A DNA stretch of 64,000 nucleotides from Streptomyces sp. NBC_01428 (GTDB taxonomy: Bacteria; Actinomycetota; Actinomycetes; Streptomycetales; Streptomycetaceae): NCBI RefSeq assembly GCF_036231965.1, contig NZ_CP109499.1, forward strand, positions 8,742,001 through 8,806,000, read 5' to 3'. Both the position numbers and the translations under genes were made by a program. The notes beneath the pieces were generated by a model, which saw nothing but the letters and a program-made list of their open reading frames with translations, was not told the origin of the DNA and ran no database searches. Within the stretch, counting starts at the first letter, position 1, and every line of letters starts with the position of its first letter. Of this stretch, positions 50,041-59,365 are shown piece by piece.

Positions 50041-53000
50041 TCACCCCGCCGCGATGCGCAGCCTGATCGTGCGGGACTCGGGGCGCAGCGCGAACTCGGG
50101 CCACACGTCCGGGCCGCAGGCCCGTGAGCCGAGGCCGTGTTGGGCCGCGTCGATGACGAGGTGGCTCGTCGTGGAGTCGGCGAGTTCGAAGGGGTGCCCG
50201 GCTCGGGCGATCTGCTGGGGGGTGTGGCGTCCGAGGGTGAAGCCGGGGCGGCGTCCTCGGGTGTCGGGGAGGGCGCTGATGCGCAGAACGTCGGCGGCAC
50301 CACTGGTGAGCGTCAGCCGGCGCAGCTCGGAGCGGTGGCCGGTCTCCTGCGGGCGGGCGTAGTCGACCGGGAGGTCGCGGACCGTGGCCGTGAAACGGCC
50401 TGTGCGGGCGGCCCGGAGACTGTCGGGATAGGACTCCAGCGGGCCCAGGCCGAACCATTCCGCTCCGTCCACGGGAGCCGCGCCGTCGGGGAGTTCGAAA
50501 CGGATCCCGATCCGGGGCCACACCGTCCGCCAGCCACGCGAGGGTTCTATCTCGACGCGCAGTTCCAGCTCGCCGTCTTCGAGCGACCAGGTGGACTCCA
50601 TCATCACCCAGACCGCGGAGTTCGCCGCGGAGACCTTGTCGAGCGTGCGCAGGGCGTCCCCGGTGTGCTCCACGCGCACGCGCCGTGCGGTCAGACGGTC
50701 GAGGCCGTCGCGACGCCACAGGTCGGCGTTCGACGTACCGGCGATGCTGTCATCGCTTCCCTCGACCCCGTCGGACGGGCTCTCGTCGTTGTCGGTCGGC
50801 GCGCGGAACAGTTCCAGGCGCGGTCCCGTCACGGGGCGGTCGGCAAGGCGCACGAGGGAACCACCGCTGAACTCGGCGATGCCGACCGACAGGTTCCCGT
50901 CGCCCGGTCGCCAGTCGTCCCGGGGCCGTACGGCGGGTACGACGCGGCGCTCCGTGCAGTCCAGTTGGGCGGTCGCGACCACATGTCCCGCGGGTGCCCA
51001 CGGTGTTGGCCTCGTCAGTGCCGCCTCGATCGTCAGCCACGTCTCGGCGTCGGAGGCGACCGGGACCGGCGGCACGGGTGCCCATCCGGACTCGCCCGCG
51101 GCGAGGACCGGCACGGCCAACTCGCCCGAGGCCACGGGGACTCCGTCGTGTTCGACGCGCCAGCGGAAGCCGAGGTCCGCCGTGTCGGCCGTGTGACGCA
51201 GGTTGGTGACCGCGACCTTTCCGCCCTCGAAGACGAAGTCGATCGGTCGCGTGACGGCCGCGAACTCGAACAGACTCGGGCTGGGCACGTCGTTGCTCAA
51301 CAGCATGCCGTCCATGACGAAGTTGCCGTCGTGCACGACCTCGCCGAAGTCGCCCCCGTAGGCGTAGTACGGCGTTCCGTCCGCGGCCGTGGCGAGGAGG
51401 CCGTGGTCGCGCCACTCCCACACGAAGCCGCCGTGCAGGCGCGGATACCGGCGTACGAGGGCCTCGTACTGGTCGAACGCGCCCGGGCCGTTGCCCATCG
51501 CGTGCGCGTACTCGCACAGCAGGAACGGCTTGCCGCGCTGTCGGGCGCTCTGCGCGGGGGTGCAGTTCAGCAGGGGGGACCGGGCGTCGTCGGCGCCGAT
51601 CTGCTCGGTCTCCGGGACCGACGCGTACATGCGCGAGTAGATGTCGGTGTACTCGCCGGTGTAGTCACCTTCGTAGTGCACCGGCCGGCCCGCGTCACGG
51701 GCATGGACCCATGCCGACATGGCGGCCAGGTTCCCGCCGGTACCCGCTTCGTTGCCCAGCGACCAGATCACGATGCCGGGGTGGTTCTTGTCCCGTTCGA
51801 CCGTGCGCCGGATGCGGTCCAGACAGACCTCGCGCCACGCCGGGTCGTCACTCGGGTTGCCGACCCAGTCGACCTGGTCGAAGCCGTGCGTCTCCAGATC
51901 GCATTCGAGGACCACCCAGAAGCCGAGTTCGTCCGCCAGGTCGAGCAGCCGGGGGTGCGGCGGGTAGTGGCTGGTGCGGATGGCGTTGACGTTGAACCGC
52001 TTCATGCGGGCCAGGTCCTCCCGCGCGTGCTCCTCGTCGAAGACACGGCCCCGCTCCGGATGCGTCTCGTGGCGGTTCACCCCGTGGAAGACGACGCGTC
52101 GCCCGTTGACCAGGAACAGGTCGCCGCGGATCTCGACGGTACGGAACCCCACCCGCAGTGCCACGCTCTCCGCGGCCGTGGACACGGTCGCCTCGTACAG
52201 GCGGGGTACTTCGGCCGACCAGGGCAGCACAGCGGGGACGTCGAGGGGAGTGATCTCGCCCGGCGCGTTCCAGACGTGCTCGATGGCGAGTTCGGGTATC
52301 CGCAGGGTGACCGGGAAGGCCGAAGCCTCGGCGGTGACCTCCGCCTCGATCCGTCCGTGACCGTCCTCGTATCCGGTCCGCAGCCAGACGTCCTCGATGC
52401 CGCCGACGGGCCGGGCGAGGAGCGTGACGTCACGGAAGATGCCCGGAAGCCACCACTGGTCCTGGTCCTCGACGTAACTGGCCGCCGACCACTGGTGCAC
52501 GCGCACCGCGACGGTGTTGTCGCCCGCGCGGACCTCCGCGGTCACGTCGAACTCGTGGGCGAGCCGGCTCCCGCTCGCGCCGCCGACCTCGACGCCGTTC
52601 ACCCACACCCGGAACAGCGACTCGACACCGTCGAAGCGCAGCAGTACCCGCTCGGCGTCCGACCAGCCCGCGGGCAGGTCGAAGTGCCGGCGGTAGTCGC
52701 CCGTCGGGTTCTCGTCCGGGACGTGCGGCGGATCGATCGGGAACGGGAACCGGATGTTCGTGTAGATGGGCCGGCCGTGGGCCCCGTCACCCTCCAGCAC
52801 CCAGTGGGAGGGAACCGGGATGGTGTCCCAGCCCTGGTCGTCGAAGCCGTCCGCCGCGAAGTCCTCCGGCCCGGACGCCGTGGGCGAGAGACGGAACCGC
52901 CAGGGCCCGTTCAGGGAGAGCGACGGCGCGTCGGAGTGCAGCCACGAGCGCGCCGGACGCAGCGCGCCGTGCCCCGGGGTGACGTCGGAGACATGGGGGG

Positions 53001-53043
53001 AGAGCTCGGTGGACAAGAGGTCACAACTCTTTCTTGATGTCAC
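50041..53043 (-). CDS. GH2 beta-galactosidase (LacZ type)
   Basis: 1000 residues, no signal peptide, so it acts in the cytoplasm on imported oligosaccharides. Retaining glycosidase: the acid/base Glu is in WSLGNEAGTGGNL and the nucleophile Glu in FLLCEYAHAMGNGPG. Domains in order: sugar-binding jelly roll (GPWRFRLSPTASGPEDF to FRVWVNGVEVGG), Ig-like, TIM barrel (FHGVNRHETHPERGR, NAIRTSHYPPHP), second Ig-like and the large C-terminal lactase domain. Last gene of the uptake operon, 33 bp after the GH38 gene. ATG 53043 has no ribosome site; TTG 53016 with AAAGAG upstream may be the true start. Confidence 0.93.
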   Translation of the reverse strand: MTSRKSCDLLSTELSPHVSDVTPGHGALRPARSWLHSDAPSLSLNGPWRFRLSPTASGPEDFAADGFDDQGWDTIPVPSHWVLEGDGAHGRPIYTNIRFPFPIDPPHVPDENPTGDYRRHFDLPAGWSDAERVLLRFDGVESLFRVWVNGVEVGGASGSRLAHEFDVTAEVRAGDNTVAVRVHQWSAASYVEDQDQWWLPGIFRDVTLLARPVGGIEDVWLRTGYEDGHGRIEAEVTAEASAFPVTLRIPELAIEHVWNAPGEITPLDVPAVLPWSAEVPRLYEATVSTAAESVALRVGFRTVEIRGDLFLVNGRRVVFHGVNRHETHPERGRVFDEEHAREDLARMKRFNVNAIRTSHYPPHPRLLDLADELGFWVVLECDLETHGFDQVDWVGNPSDDPAWREVCLDRIRRTVERDKNHPGIVIWSLGNEAGTGGNLAAMSAWVHARDAGRPVHYEGDYTGEYTDIYSRMYASVPETEQIGADDARSPLLNCTPAQSARQRGKPFLLCEYAHAMGNGPGAFDQYEALVRRYPRLHGGFVWEWRDHGLLATAADGTPYYAYGGDFGEVVHDGNFVMDGMLLSNDVPSPSLFEFAAVTRPIDFVFEGGKVAVTNLRHTADTADLGFRWRVEHDGVPVASGELAVPVLAAGESGWAPVPPVPVASDAETWLTIEAALTRPTPWAPAGHVVATAQLDCTERRVVPAVRPRDDWRPGDGNLSVGIAEFSGGSLVRLADRPVTGPRLELFRAPTDNDESPSDGVEGSDDSIAGTSNADLWRRDGLDRLTARRVRVEHTGDALRTLDKVSAANSAVWVMMESTWSLEDGELELRVEIEPSRGWRTVWPRIGIRFELPDGAAPVDGAEWFGLGPLESYPDSLRAARTGRFTATVRDLPVDYARPQETGHRSELRRLTLTSGAADVLRISALPDTRGRRPGFTLGRHTPQQIARAGHPFELADSTTSHLVIDAAQHGLGSRACGPDVWPEFALRPESRTIRLRIAAG

Positions 53044-53076
53044 TGCGACAGGACTACGAGGTGGCGCGACGGACCT

Positions 53077-55848
53077 CTAACGGAGGACGACCGTGCGGAT
53101 CTCCCAGGCGCCGAGGGCGAGTTCGAGGACGTTCTCGGCCTGCGCACGCGCGATCGGCCGGCCGAGCAGGTCCACGGTGACGGCCTCGGAGAACGCGCCC
53201 GTCACCCGCACGGTGGACGCGGTGTCGCGCATCGCGGCCAGGCGCACCTCGATGCCGGCCCCGGAGGCGTCGTCGGTGACACGGCGGACGCTGGACACCA
53301 GGACGTCCTGGCCGTCGACACGCAGTCCGGTCGCGTCGGGCGGCAGCTGACCGGTCGCGGGCGCGGTCCCCCGGGTGACGAGCACGTCGTTGCGGAACTC
53401 CTCGGCGAGAGCGACGGCGCCGGCGCCGCGCCAGCCGTCGGCCGACGGGACGACGGCGAAGCGGTTCTCGATCCGCATGCCCAGGTCCTGGGCACCGGGT
53501 GCCGGGATCTCGCTCGCGGCGGGCTCGTCGCGCAGCGGATGGATGTTGACGCTGATCGAGCCGATCGCGCGCAGCAGGGTGAGGGCGAGTTCGGATCCGC
53601 CGTCGACGAGTTCGTACTCGCTGGAGTGGTCGAGGAGGACACTGGCCGGACCCGCGGACACGAACGTACTGGCGGGGAAGGTCGGCAGCGGGTGCTCGCC
53701 CCAGCCGCCCTCGGCGGTGAGCCCGCGCTCGGTGACGGCGAACTGGCCGGCCGAGGAGGAGGTGGCCACCGGCTCGGGCAGCGGTACGTGGAGGCGCAGC
53801 CGGTGGTCCGCGGACCGGTTCAGGAACGCGGTGGACAGCCGCACGAACGGCTCCCCGGTGCGCACCTCGACGAGCATCTCCACCGGTGTCGGCAGGGTCC
53901 GCTCGTCGCGCAGATCGCGGTTGTCCGAGAGCGCCGCCGGCCACGCGTACACCCGGGTGACGCGCAGCCGGGAACGCAGCGGTCCGTCCTCGACGAGGTC
54001 GACGGTGATCTGCGTCGGTTCCCGCACGAGGACGTCGTGCGCCGGGGGAGCGTAGTTGTAGCTGTCGCCGCGGTCACCCCCGTCGACGAGGCGGCCGACC
54101 CCGCTCAGCAGGGTGCCGTCGGGCCCGGTGATGTCCAGCGTGCCGTCGGTGGCGACGGTGACCGTGACCAGGCCGTTGGACAGGGTGCGACCCGTCGCGG
54201 CGGCGGGCGCGTACGCCGCCGACACGGGCGCATTCGGGTCAGCCGGGGTCGCGTCGGCGCCCGGCGCGACGGAGGCCTCCTCGCGGGTCCCGACCCGGAA
54301 GGAGGTCAGCCCGGAGGCAGGAACCCTGACGGGAACGAGTGCGGTGGCGCGGGCCTCCTCCAGCGTCAGCACCCGCCACTCACCCGGATGGGCGGCAGCG
54401 GCGGCGGCGACCTCCTTGCGCAGGATCAGCAGGTCGAACGGCCCGCCGGAGGGGACCTCCGCGAGATGGAAGACCAGCGAGCCCGGGCTGAGGTCGTAGT
54501 GGTCGATGAGCCGGCCGAACAGCTCGCGGCGGTGGATGCGGCGCAGCACGCGCTCGACCTGTGAGGCGTCCATGCGCTCGTCGCTGAGAACCGTCGGTGC
54601 CCGCGAGATCAGCTGCACCGGGTGCTCGGAGCCGTCCGCGAAGGTCGCCACCGGGCTCGTCCCCTCGGGCGGCGCGACGACGTTCACCTCGACCAGCGCC
54701 GTGCGTTCGAACGGCAGCGGGTTGGCGACCAGATGGCCGTCGCTCGGCACCAGCGCGGCGGGTTCGGCGAGTGCCGCGTCCCGGACGGCGCGCGCGGTCT
54801 GCGCGGCCTCCGCCAGACGCGCGGCGACCTGGTCGCACGTCTCGTCCGTGCCGGAACCGACGACCGAGTCGTGTGCGCTCGACTCGATGATCTTGTGCCA
54901 GGCGAGGCTGAGGAACGCCGAGTCGTCGTGCCGGGACCACAGGGCGTTCATGCGTTCCGCGTGGTCGACCGTGCGCTCGGCGACAGCCATCCGCTGCTTC
55001 AGTCCGAGGCGGACCGAGAGGACACCCGGGAGGATGTTGCCGCGCACATGGCTGCGCAACTCGCCGGTGACGACGGCCGGCACCTCGTCCCGCACATGCA
55101 CGCGGAGGTACTCGTCCAGCGTCGCGACGGTGATGGGACGCCCCTCGCCGGACGCCTGCCGCAGCCACGCCGCGAGCTGCGGGTCGGGCGCGTTGTGGTC
55201 GGTGCCCGCCATCGCCAGCACCGGGTCGTCGCCCCAGCGGCCGGCCGTCATCTCCGCGTAGTCGTTCAGCGCGCGGCCGATCCGGTCGGGCACCAGCAGG
55301 ACGTCGAGCCCGTTGTCGTAGCCGTCGAAGAGGAACTCGGTGCGCACCTCGGAGCCGTCGGGGGCGCGCCAGCGGAAGGCGTGGCCGTCGACGGAACCGG
55401 GCACGCCGCGCCACAGCGCCGCGTGCGCGATGCCGGCACGCGCGAGGATCTGCGGCATCTGAGCGACGTGACCGAACATGTCCGGCAGATAGCCGACGGC
55501 CATCGCGCCCCCCAGGTCCGCGGCGGCGGACCACCCCATCCGCAGGTTGCGGACGATGGTCTCGCCCGAGCAGAGGAACTCGTCGAGCAGGATGAGCCAC
55601 GGCCCGACAGCCAGGCGTCCCGCCCCGACCAGGGCCGCCACGCGGTCGCGGTTCTCCGGGCGCATCTCCAGGTAGTCCTCGACCGCGGCCATCTGCCCGT
55701 CGACGGTGAACCGGAAATCGGGGTTCGCCTCCGCCGTCTCCAGGACGGTGTCGAGGGCGGTGACCAGCCGGTGCCGGAACACCTGGAACGGCTCGTACCA
55801 TTCCCGGTCCCAGTGGAAGTGGGGCACGAAGACAGCGGAGTTGCTCAT
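53077..55848 (-). CDS. GH38 alpha-mannosidase
   Basis: 923 residues, no signal peptide. Zinc-dependent retaining alpha-mannosidase. The N-terminal metal motif is VPHFHWDREWYEPF; the nucleophile Asp is in GYLPDMFGHVAQMPQIL; SSAHDSVVGSGTDET is the conserved HD motif of bacterial MngB-like members. Middle and C-terminal parts are the usual beta-domains. AGAAGG precedes ATG 55848. In an operon with sugar transporter and GH2 genes, it should break down an imported mannose-containing oligosaccharide; the pairing with beta-galactosidase suggests mixed mannose/galactose glycans. Confidence 0.92.
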   Translation of the reverse strand: MSNSAVFVPHFHWDREWYEPFQVFRHRLVTALDTVLETAEANPDFRFTVDGQMAAVEDYLEMRPENRDRVAALVGAGRLAVGPWLILLDEFLCSGETIVRNLRMGWSAAADLGGAMAVGYLPDMFGHVAQMPQILARAGIAHAALWRGVPGSVDGHAFRWRAPDGSEVRTEFLFDGYDNGLDVLLVPDRIGRALNDYAEMTAGRWGDDPVLAMAGTDHNAPDPQLAAWLRQASGEGRPITVATLDEYLRVHVRDEVPAVVTGELRSHVRGNILPGVLSVRLGLKQRMAVAERTVDHAERMNALWSRHDDSAFLSLAWHKIIESSAHDSVVGSGTDETCDQVAARLAEAAQTARAVRDAALAEPAALVPSDGHLVANPLPFERTALVEVNVVAPPEGTSPVATFADGSEHPVQLISRAPTVLSDERMDASQVERVLRRIHRRELFGRLIDHYDLSPGSLVFHLAEVPSGGPFDLLILRKEVAAAAAAHPGEWRVLTLEEARATALVPVRVPASGLTSFRVGTREEASVAPGADATPADPNAPVSAAYAPAAATGRTLSNGLVTVTVATDGTLDITGPDGTLLSGVGRLVDGGDRGDSYNYAPPAHDVLVREPTQITVDLVEDGPLRSRLRVTRVYAWPAALSDNRDLRDERTLPTPVEMLVEVRTGEPFVRLSTAFLNRSADHRLRLHVPLPEPVATSSSAGQFAVTERGLTAEGGWGEHPLPTFPASTFVSAGPASVLLDHSSEYELVDGGSELALTLLRAIGSISVNIHPLRDEPAASEIPAPGAQDLGMRIENRFAVVPSADGWRGAGAVALAEEFRNDVLVTRGTAPATGQLPPDATGLRVDGQDVLVSSVRRVTDDASGAGIEVRLAAMRDTASTVRVTGAFSEAVTVDLLGRPIARAQAENVLELALGAWEIRTVVLR

Positions 55849-55906
55849 GACGGCGAGAACCTTCTGTACGGGCCTGACCTGCGGAGGCGGGAGGAGGCGG
55901 CTGCGG

Positions 55907-56764
55907 TCACTTGAGCGAACCGGCCGCCAGACCGGTGCGCCAGAACCGCTGGAGGAGGATGAACACGACGATCACGGGCACGATCGACACCAGCGAGCCG
56001 GTGATGACGGACTGCTGAAGGAGCGGGGCCCGGGCCGTCTGACCGTTCCACTGGTACAGGCCGAGCGTGATCGGGAACAGGGACTCCTTCTGCAGCATCA
56101 CCATCGGCAGGAAGAAGTTGTTCCAGATGGCCACGAACTGGAACAGGAAGATGGTCACCAGCGCGGGCGTCATCAGCTTGAACGACACGGAGAAGAACGT
56201 GCGGAACTCACCCGCGCCGTCCAGGCGTGCCGACTCGATCAGTTCCTGGGGCACGGCGGCCGTGGCGAAGATGCGGGCCAGGTAGACGCCGAACGGGCTG
56301 ACGATGCTGGGCAGGAACACCGCGAGGTAGGTGTTGACGATCCCGGTCGCCGAGAACAGCAGGAACAGCGGCAGCGCCAGCGCGGTGGTGGGTACGAGGA
56401 CACCGCCGAGGACGACGGAGAAGAGGAACTCCCGCCCACGGAAGCGGAACTTGGCCAGGGCGTATCCGCAGAGCGCGGAGATGAGCGTGCCCACGGCCGC
56501 GCCCAGCACCGCGTAGATGACGGTGTTGACCGCCCACCGCCCGAAGATGCCGTCGCTGCGGGTGAACAGGACCCGCAGGTTGTCGACCAGGTTGAAGTGC
56601 GAGAACGCCAGCCCGTTGGTGGAGGCGAGGTCGCCCTGCGGCTTGGTGGCCGCGACGATCAGGAAGTAGATCGGGAGCAGGAAGTAGACCGCGAGCAGGA
56701 GCATCAGGGCCATGGCCGCCGAACGGCTGACGCGGCTTTCACGGTGTGTGGACGCGTTGCTCAC
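55907..56764 (-). CDS. Sugar ABC transporter permease (MalG/UgpE type)
   Basis: 285 residues, six membrane segments. The cytoplasmic EAA loop, which docks to the ATPase, reads QELIESARLDGAGEFRTFFSV. N-terminal MALMLLLAVYFLLPIYFLIV and C-terminal VIVVFILLQRFWRTGLAAGSLK are typical of the second permease of CUT1 importers. GTG 56764 overlaps the stop of the first permease by 4 nt. No ATPase gene lies in the operon; Streptomyces CUT1 systems usually share MsiK. Confidence 0.93.
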   Translation of the reverse strand: MSNASTHRESRVSRSAAMALMLLLAVYFLLPIYFLIVAATKPQGDLASTNGLAFSHFNLVDNLRVLFTRSDGIFGRWAVNTVIYAVLGAAVGTLISALCGYALAKFRFRGREFLFSVVLGGVLVPTTALALPLFLLFSATGIVNTYLAVFLPSIVSPFGVYLARIFATAAVPQELIESARLDGAGEFRTFFSVSFKLMTPALVTIFLFQFVAIWNNFFLPMVMLQKESLFPITLGLYQWNGQTARAPLLQQSVITGSLVSIVPVIVVFILLQRFWRTGLAAGSLK

Positions 56765-57720
56765 AGGCCGGCCCTCTTCGAGGTCAGTCGCATGAATCCG
56801 AAGCTCAGGACGAAGGTGATGACGGCGATGACCACGGAGATCGCGGCGGCCTGCTGGTAGTTGTTCCCCGACGCCACCGCGTACGCGAGCATGTTCGGTG
56901 TGAACGTGCTCGAGATGTTGGAGGAGATCTGCCGGAGCACGGCCGGCTCCGCGTACAGCTGAAGCGTTCCGATGATCGAGAACACCGTGGTCAGGACGAT
57001 CGACGGCGCGATGATGGGCACCTTGATCTGCCAGGCGATGGCCCAGTTGCCGGCTCCGTCGAGCTTGGCGGCCTCGTACAGCTCCCGTGGGATCGCCTGC
57101 AGGGACGAGTACATGATGAGCATGTTGTAGCCGGTCCACAGCCAGGTGGAGACGTTCGCCGCCGACCACAGGACCGCGCCCGGACCGAGGAAGTCGGGGT
57201 GCAGCCCGAGGCTGTCGAACAGGTCGACGACGGGGCTGAGTTGGGGTGAGTAGAGGTACGACCACATGATCGCGGCGATCACGCCGGGCACCGCGTACGG
57301 CATGAACGCGGTGATGCGGAAGACGGACTTGAACTTCAGCAGGGGAGTGTCGAGCAGCAGTGCCATCACGAGGGCGACGAGCAGCATGACCGGCACCTGC
57401 ACGATGCCGAAGAGCCCGATGCGTCCGATGCTCGACCAGAACTCGGTGTTCTCGAACACCTTCTGGTACTGCTCGAACCCGCCGAACGTCGTGTAGGAGG
57501 TGCCGTACTGGCCTCCGGTGCGGTGCACGGCTCGGAAGCTCTGCCAGAGCGCGTAGCCGACCGGCACCAGGTAGAACAGCACGAACGGGAGGAAGAAGGG
57601 GATCAGGAACGCGGTGATGGTGCCGGCCCGGGGGCCGCCGCCTTGGGGAAGGCGACGGCGGCGGCCTCCGGTGGACGGCACCTCACGCGTCGGGCGTGCG
57701 CGGGTCGCGAGGTCGGTCAT
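56761..57720 (-). CDS. Sugar ABC transporter permease (MalF/UgpA type)
   Basis: 319 residues, six membrane segments (FLIPFFLPFVLFYLVPVGYALW first). EAA loop: PRELYEAAKLDGAGNWAIAWQI. The region YALWQSFRAVHRTGG after the first segment and GYNMLIMYSSLQAIP before the loop are family landmarks. ATG 57720, 7 bp after the binding-protein stop; coupled to the following permease by a GTGA overlap. Confidence 0.93.
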   Translation of the reverse strand: MTDLATRARPTREVPSTGGRRRRLPQGGGPRAGTITAFLIPFFLPFVLFYLVPVGYALWQSFRAVHRTGGQYGTSYTTFGGFEQYQKVFENTEFWSSIGRIGLFGIVQVPVMLLVALVMALLLDTPLLKFKSVFRITAFMPYAVPGVIAAIMWSYLYSPQLSPVVDLFDSLGLHPDFLGPGAVLWSAANVSTWLWTGYNMLIMYSSLQAIPRELYEAAKLDGAGNWAIAWQIKVPIIAPSIVLTTVFSIIGTLQLYAEPAVLRQISSNISSTFTPNMLAYAVASGNNYQQAAAISVVIAVITFVLSFGFMRLTSKRAGL

Positions 57721-57727
57721 GCCGTGT

Positions 57728-59062
57728 TCACTCGCCTGCCGTGACCGGGATCGCCTGGTCCTTCATCGACTTCAGCGCGGACGCCTGGGCGGCGGAGAGC
57801 GCGTCGGCGAGGGTGCCGTCACCGGCCGCCGCCTTGGCCATCGCGTCCTGGAGCGCCAGGTTCACCGTCTTCTGGGTGGGGCCCCACGCGAAGCTGGTGT
57901 CGATCTTCTGGGACGAGTCCGCGAAGACGTCGAAGATCTTCTCGTTGTTGTAGTACGGAACACCCTTGGACAGGGCGGGCAGTTGAAGCCCGGCCTTCGC
58001 CGCCGGGTACAGGCCGCCCAGCTTGTTCTCCAGTGCCAGGGCCTCGGGGTCGGTGGTGAGCCACGTGTTGAACTTGGCGGACTCGTAGAGGTGCTTGCCG
58101 CCCTTCATGAACGCGACGGTCGAGCCGCCCCAGTCGCCGGACGCGCCGTCTGCACCCCAGGTCGGCATCGGGACGATGCTCCACTTGCCGGCCTGCTTGG
58201 GCAGGTTGTCGCGGAACATGCTGTAACCCCAGGCGGCGCCCACGTAACTGGCGATCTGGTTCTTCTGGTACGCGGCGTACATCTGCGTCGAACCGTTGGC
58301 GAGGTCGGTGCGCACGAGCTTGGCGGTGATCAGCTTCTGCCAGTAGTCGGCGACCTGCCGGCTCTGCTGCGACGCGACGGTGACGTGCCACTTGTCGCCG
58401 GAGTAGCCGTACATCTTGGCCTTGTTCTGCCAGACGAGCCCGTTGAACCACTCGGCGTTGTTGGGGTCGAAGAACGTGATGTCGAGGTCGGGATCGGCCT
58501 TGTGCAGCTTCTCGGCGGCGGCCGCGTACGCGTCCCAGGTCTTCGGTATGTCGATGCCGTGCTTCTTGAAGAGGTCGCTGCGTACGTAGAGCGCCATCGG
58601 ACCGGTGTCCTGCGGGAGGGCGAAGACGCCGGTGCCCCCGAAGCTGGACTGCGACCAGGTCCACGGTACGAACTTGGACTTCGCCGCGCTCGCGGCCGAG
58701 CAGGCCGAGGCGTCCACGAAGGCGTTCTGCGTCCGCAGGTTGGGCAACTGGTCGTAGCCGACCTGGGCGAGGTCCGGCGCCTTGCCCGCCTTGAGGGCGT
58801 TGCCGAGGGTGCCGTACTGGTCGTTGGAGATGTTCTTCGTCTCGACGTGGATGTCCGGGTTCTGCTTGTTCCACAGGGCGACGACCTGGTCCATACCGGG
58901 AACCGTGTTCCAGTACTGGAGTGTCACCTTGCCCTTCGCGGGCTCGCAGGACTTCGCGGACGACTCGGCGGACGGGCCGGACGAAGAGCATCCGGCGAGG
59001 ACGACGGAGCCGGCGGCCGCGGCGACGACGGCAAGGCGGATGCGCGTGCGTGTGCTGCTCAT
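57728..59062 (-). CDS. Sugar ABC transporter substrate-binding lipoprotein
   Basis: 444 residues. Lipoprotein signal AVVAAAAGSVVLAGCSSSG with lipobox LAGC. The mature protein has the CUT1 binding-protein fold: VTLQYWNTVPGMDQVVALWNKQNPDIHVE, FALPQDTGPMALYVRSDLFKKHG, GDWGGSTVAFMKGGKHLYESAKF. Many aromatic residues could line the sugar site. ATG 59062 with GGAACGGAA upstream. First gene of the transporter-hydrolase operon; nested palindromes lie about 160-200 bp upstream. Confidence 0.93.
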   Translation of the reverse strand: MSSTRTRIRLAVVAAAAGSVVLAGCSSSGPSAESSAKSCEPAKGKVTLQYWNTVPGMDQVVALWNKQNPDIHVETKNISNDQYGTLGNALKAGKAPDLAQVGYDQLPNLRTQNAFVDASACSAASAAKSKFVPWTWSQSSFGGTGVFALPQDTGPMALYVRSDLFKKHGIDIPKTWDAYAAAAEKLHKADPDLDITFFDPNNAEWFNGLVWQNKAKMYGYSGDKWHVTVASQQSRQVADYWQKLITAKLVRTDLANGSTQMYAAYQKNQIASYVGAAWGYSMFRDNLPKQAGKWSIVPMPTWGADGASGDWGGSTVAFMKGGKHLYESAKFNTWLTTDPEALALENKLGGLYPAAKAGLQLPALSKGVPYYNNEKIFDVFADSSQKIDTSFAWGPTQKTVNLALQDAMAKAAAGDGTLADALSAAQASALKSMKDQAIPVTAGE

Positions 59063-59221
59063 ATTTTCCGTTCCAGACAACGGCTAGCGACGGTGCTAGA
59101 CGGCTCGATGCGGAACCCTCGGGCTGAACACCCTGGGGGCGGAAGGCATACGTCGCGAAGGTGCCGGTGCAAGCGCCGAGTTGCCGAGGCGACGTGGTCG
59201 AAAGAGCTGACTATGGATGCT

Positions 59222-59262
59222 TGTGAGCGATCCCGTGAACGCTCACGGGAGCGCTCACGGGA
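59222..59262. promoter_or_regulatory. Nested LacI-type operators before the transporter operon
   Basis: TCCCGTGA-ACGC-TCACGGGA (59231-59250) is a perfect inverted repeat. GTGAGCG (59223) pairs with CGCTCAC (59240) around the same centre, and CGCTCACGGGA is repeated at 59240 and 59252 with 12-bp period, giving a second centre at GAGCGCTC (59249-59256). GAGCGCTC-type cores are typical of LacI-family operators. The adjacent LacI gene is the likely binder. Confidence 0.7.
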
Positions 59263-59365
59263 AGGCCTGGAGATACCCCGCCCGATGCAATGCGGAGTGG
59301 TCGGAAGTCTGCGCTCCGGCGCGCTTCCACGTCAAGACATACGATGCGGACGCGTTTCCGACGGG

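Noticed and set aside
50137..53037. 966-codon open frame antisense to the beta-galactosidase
   Set aside because: Shadow of the GC-rich third positions of a clear GH2 gene; no family motifs and biased composition (Arg, Val, Gly).
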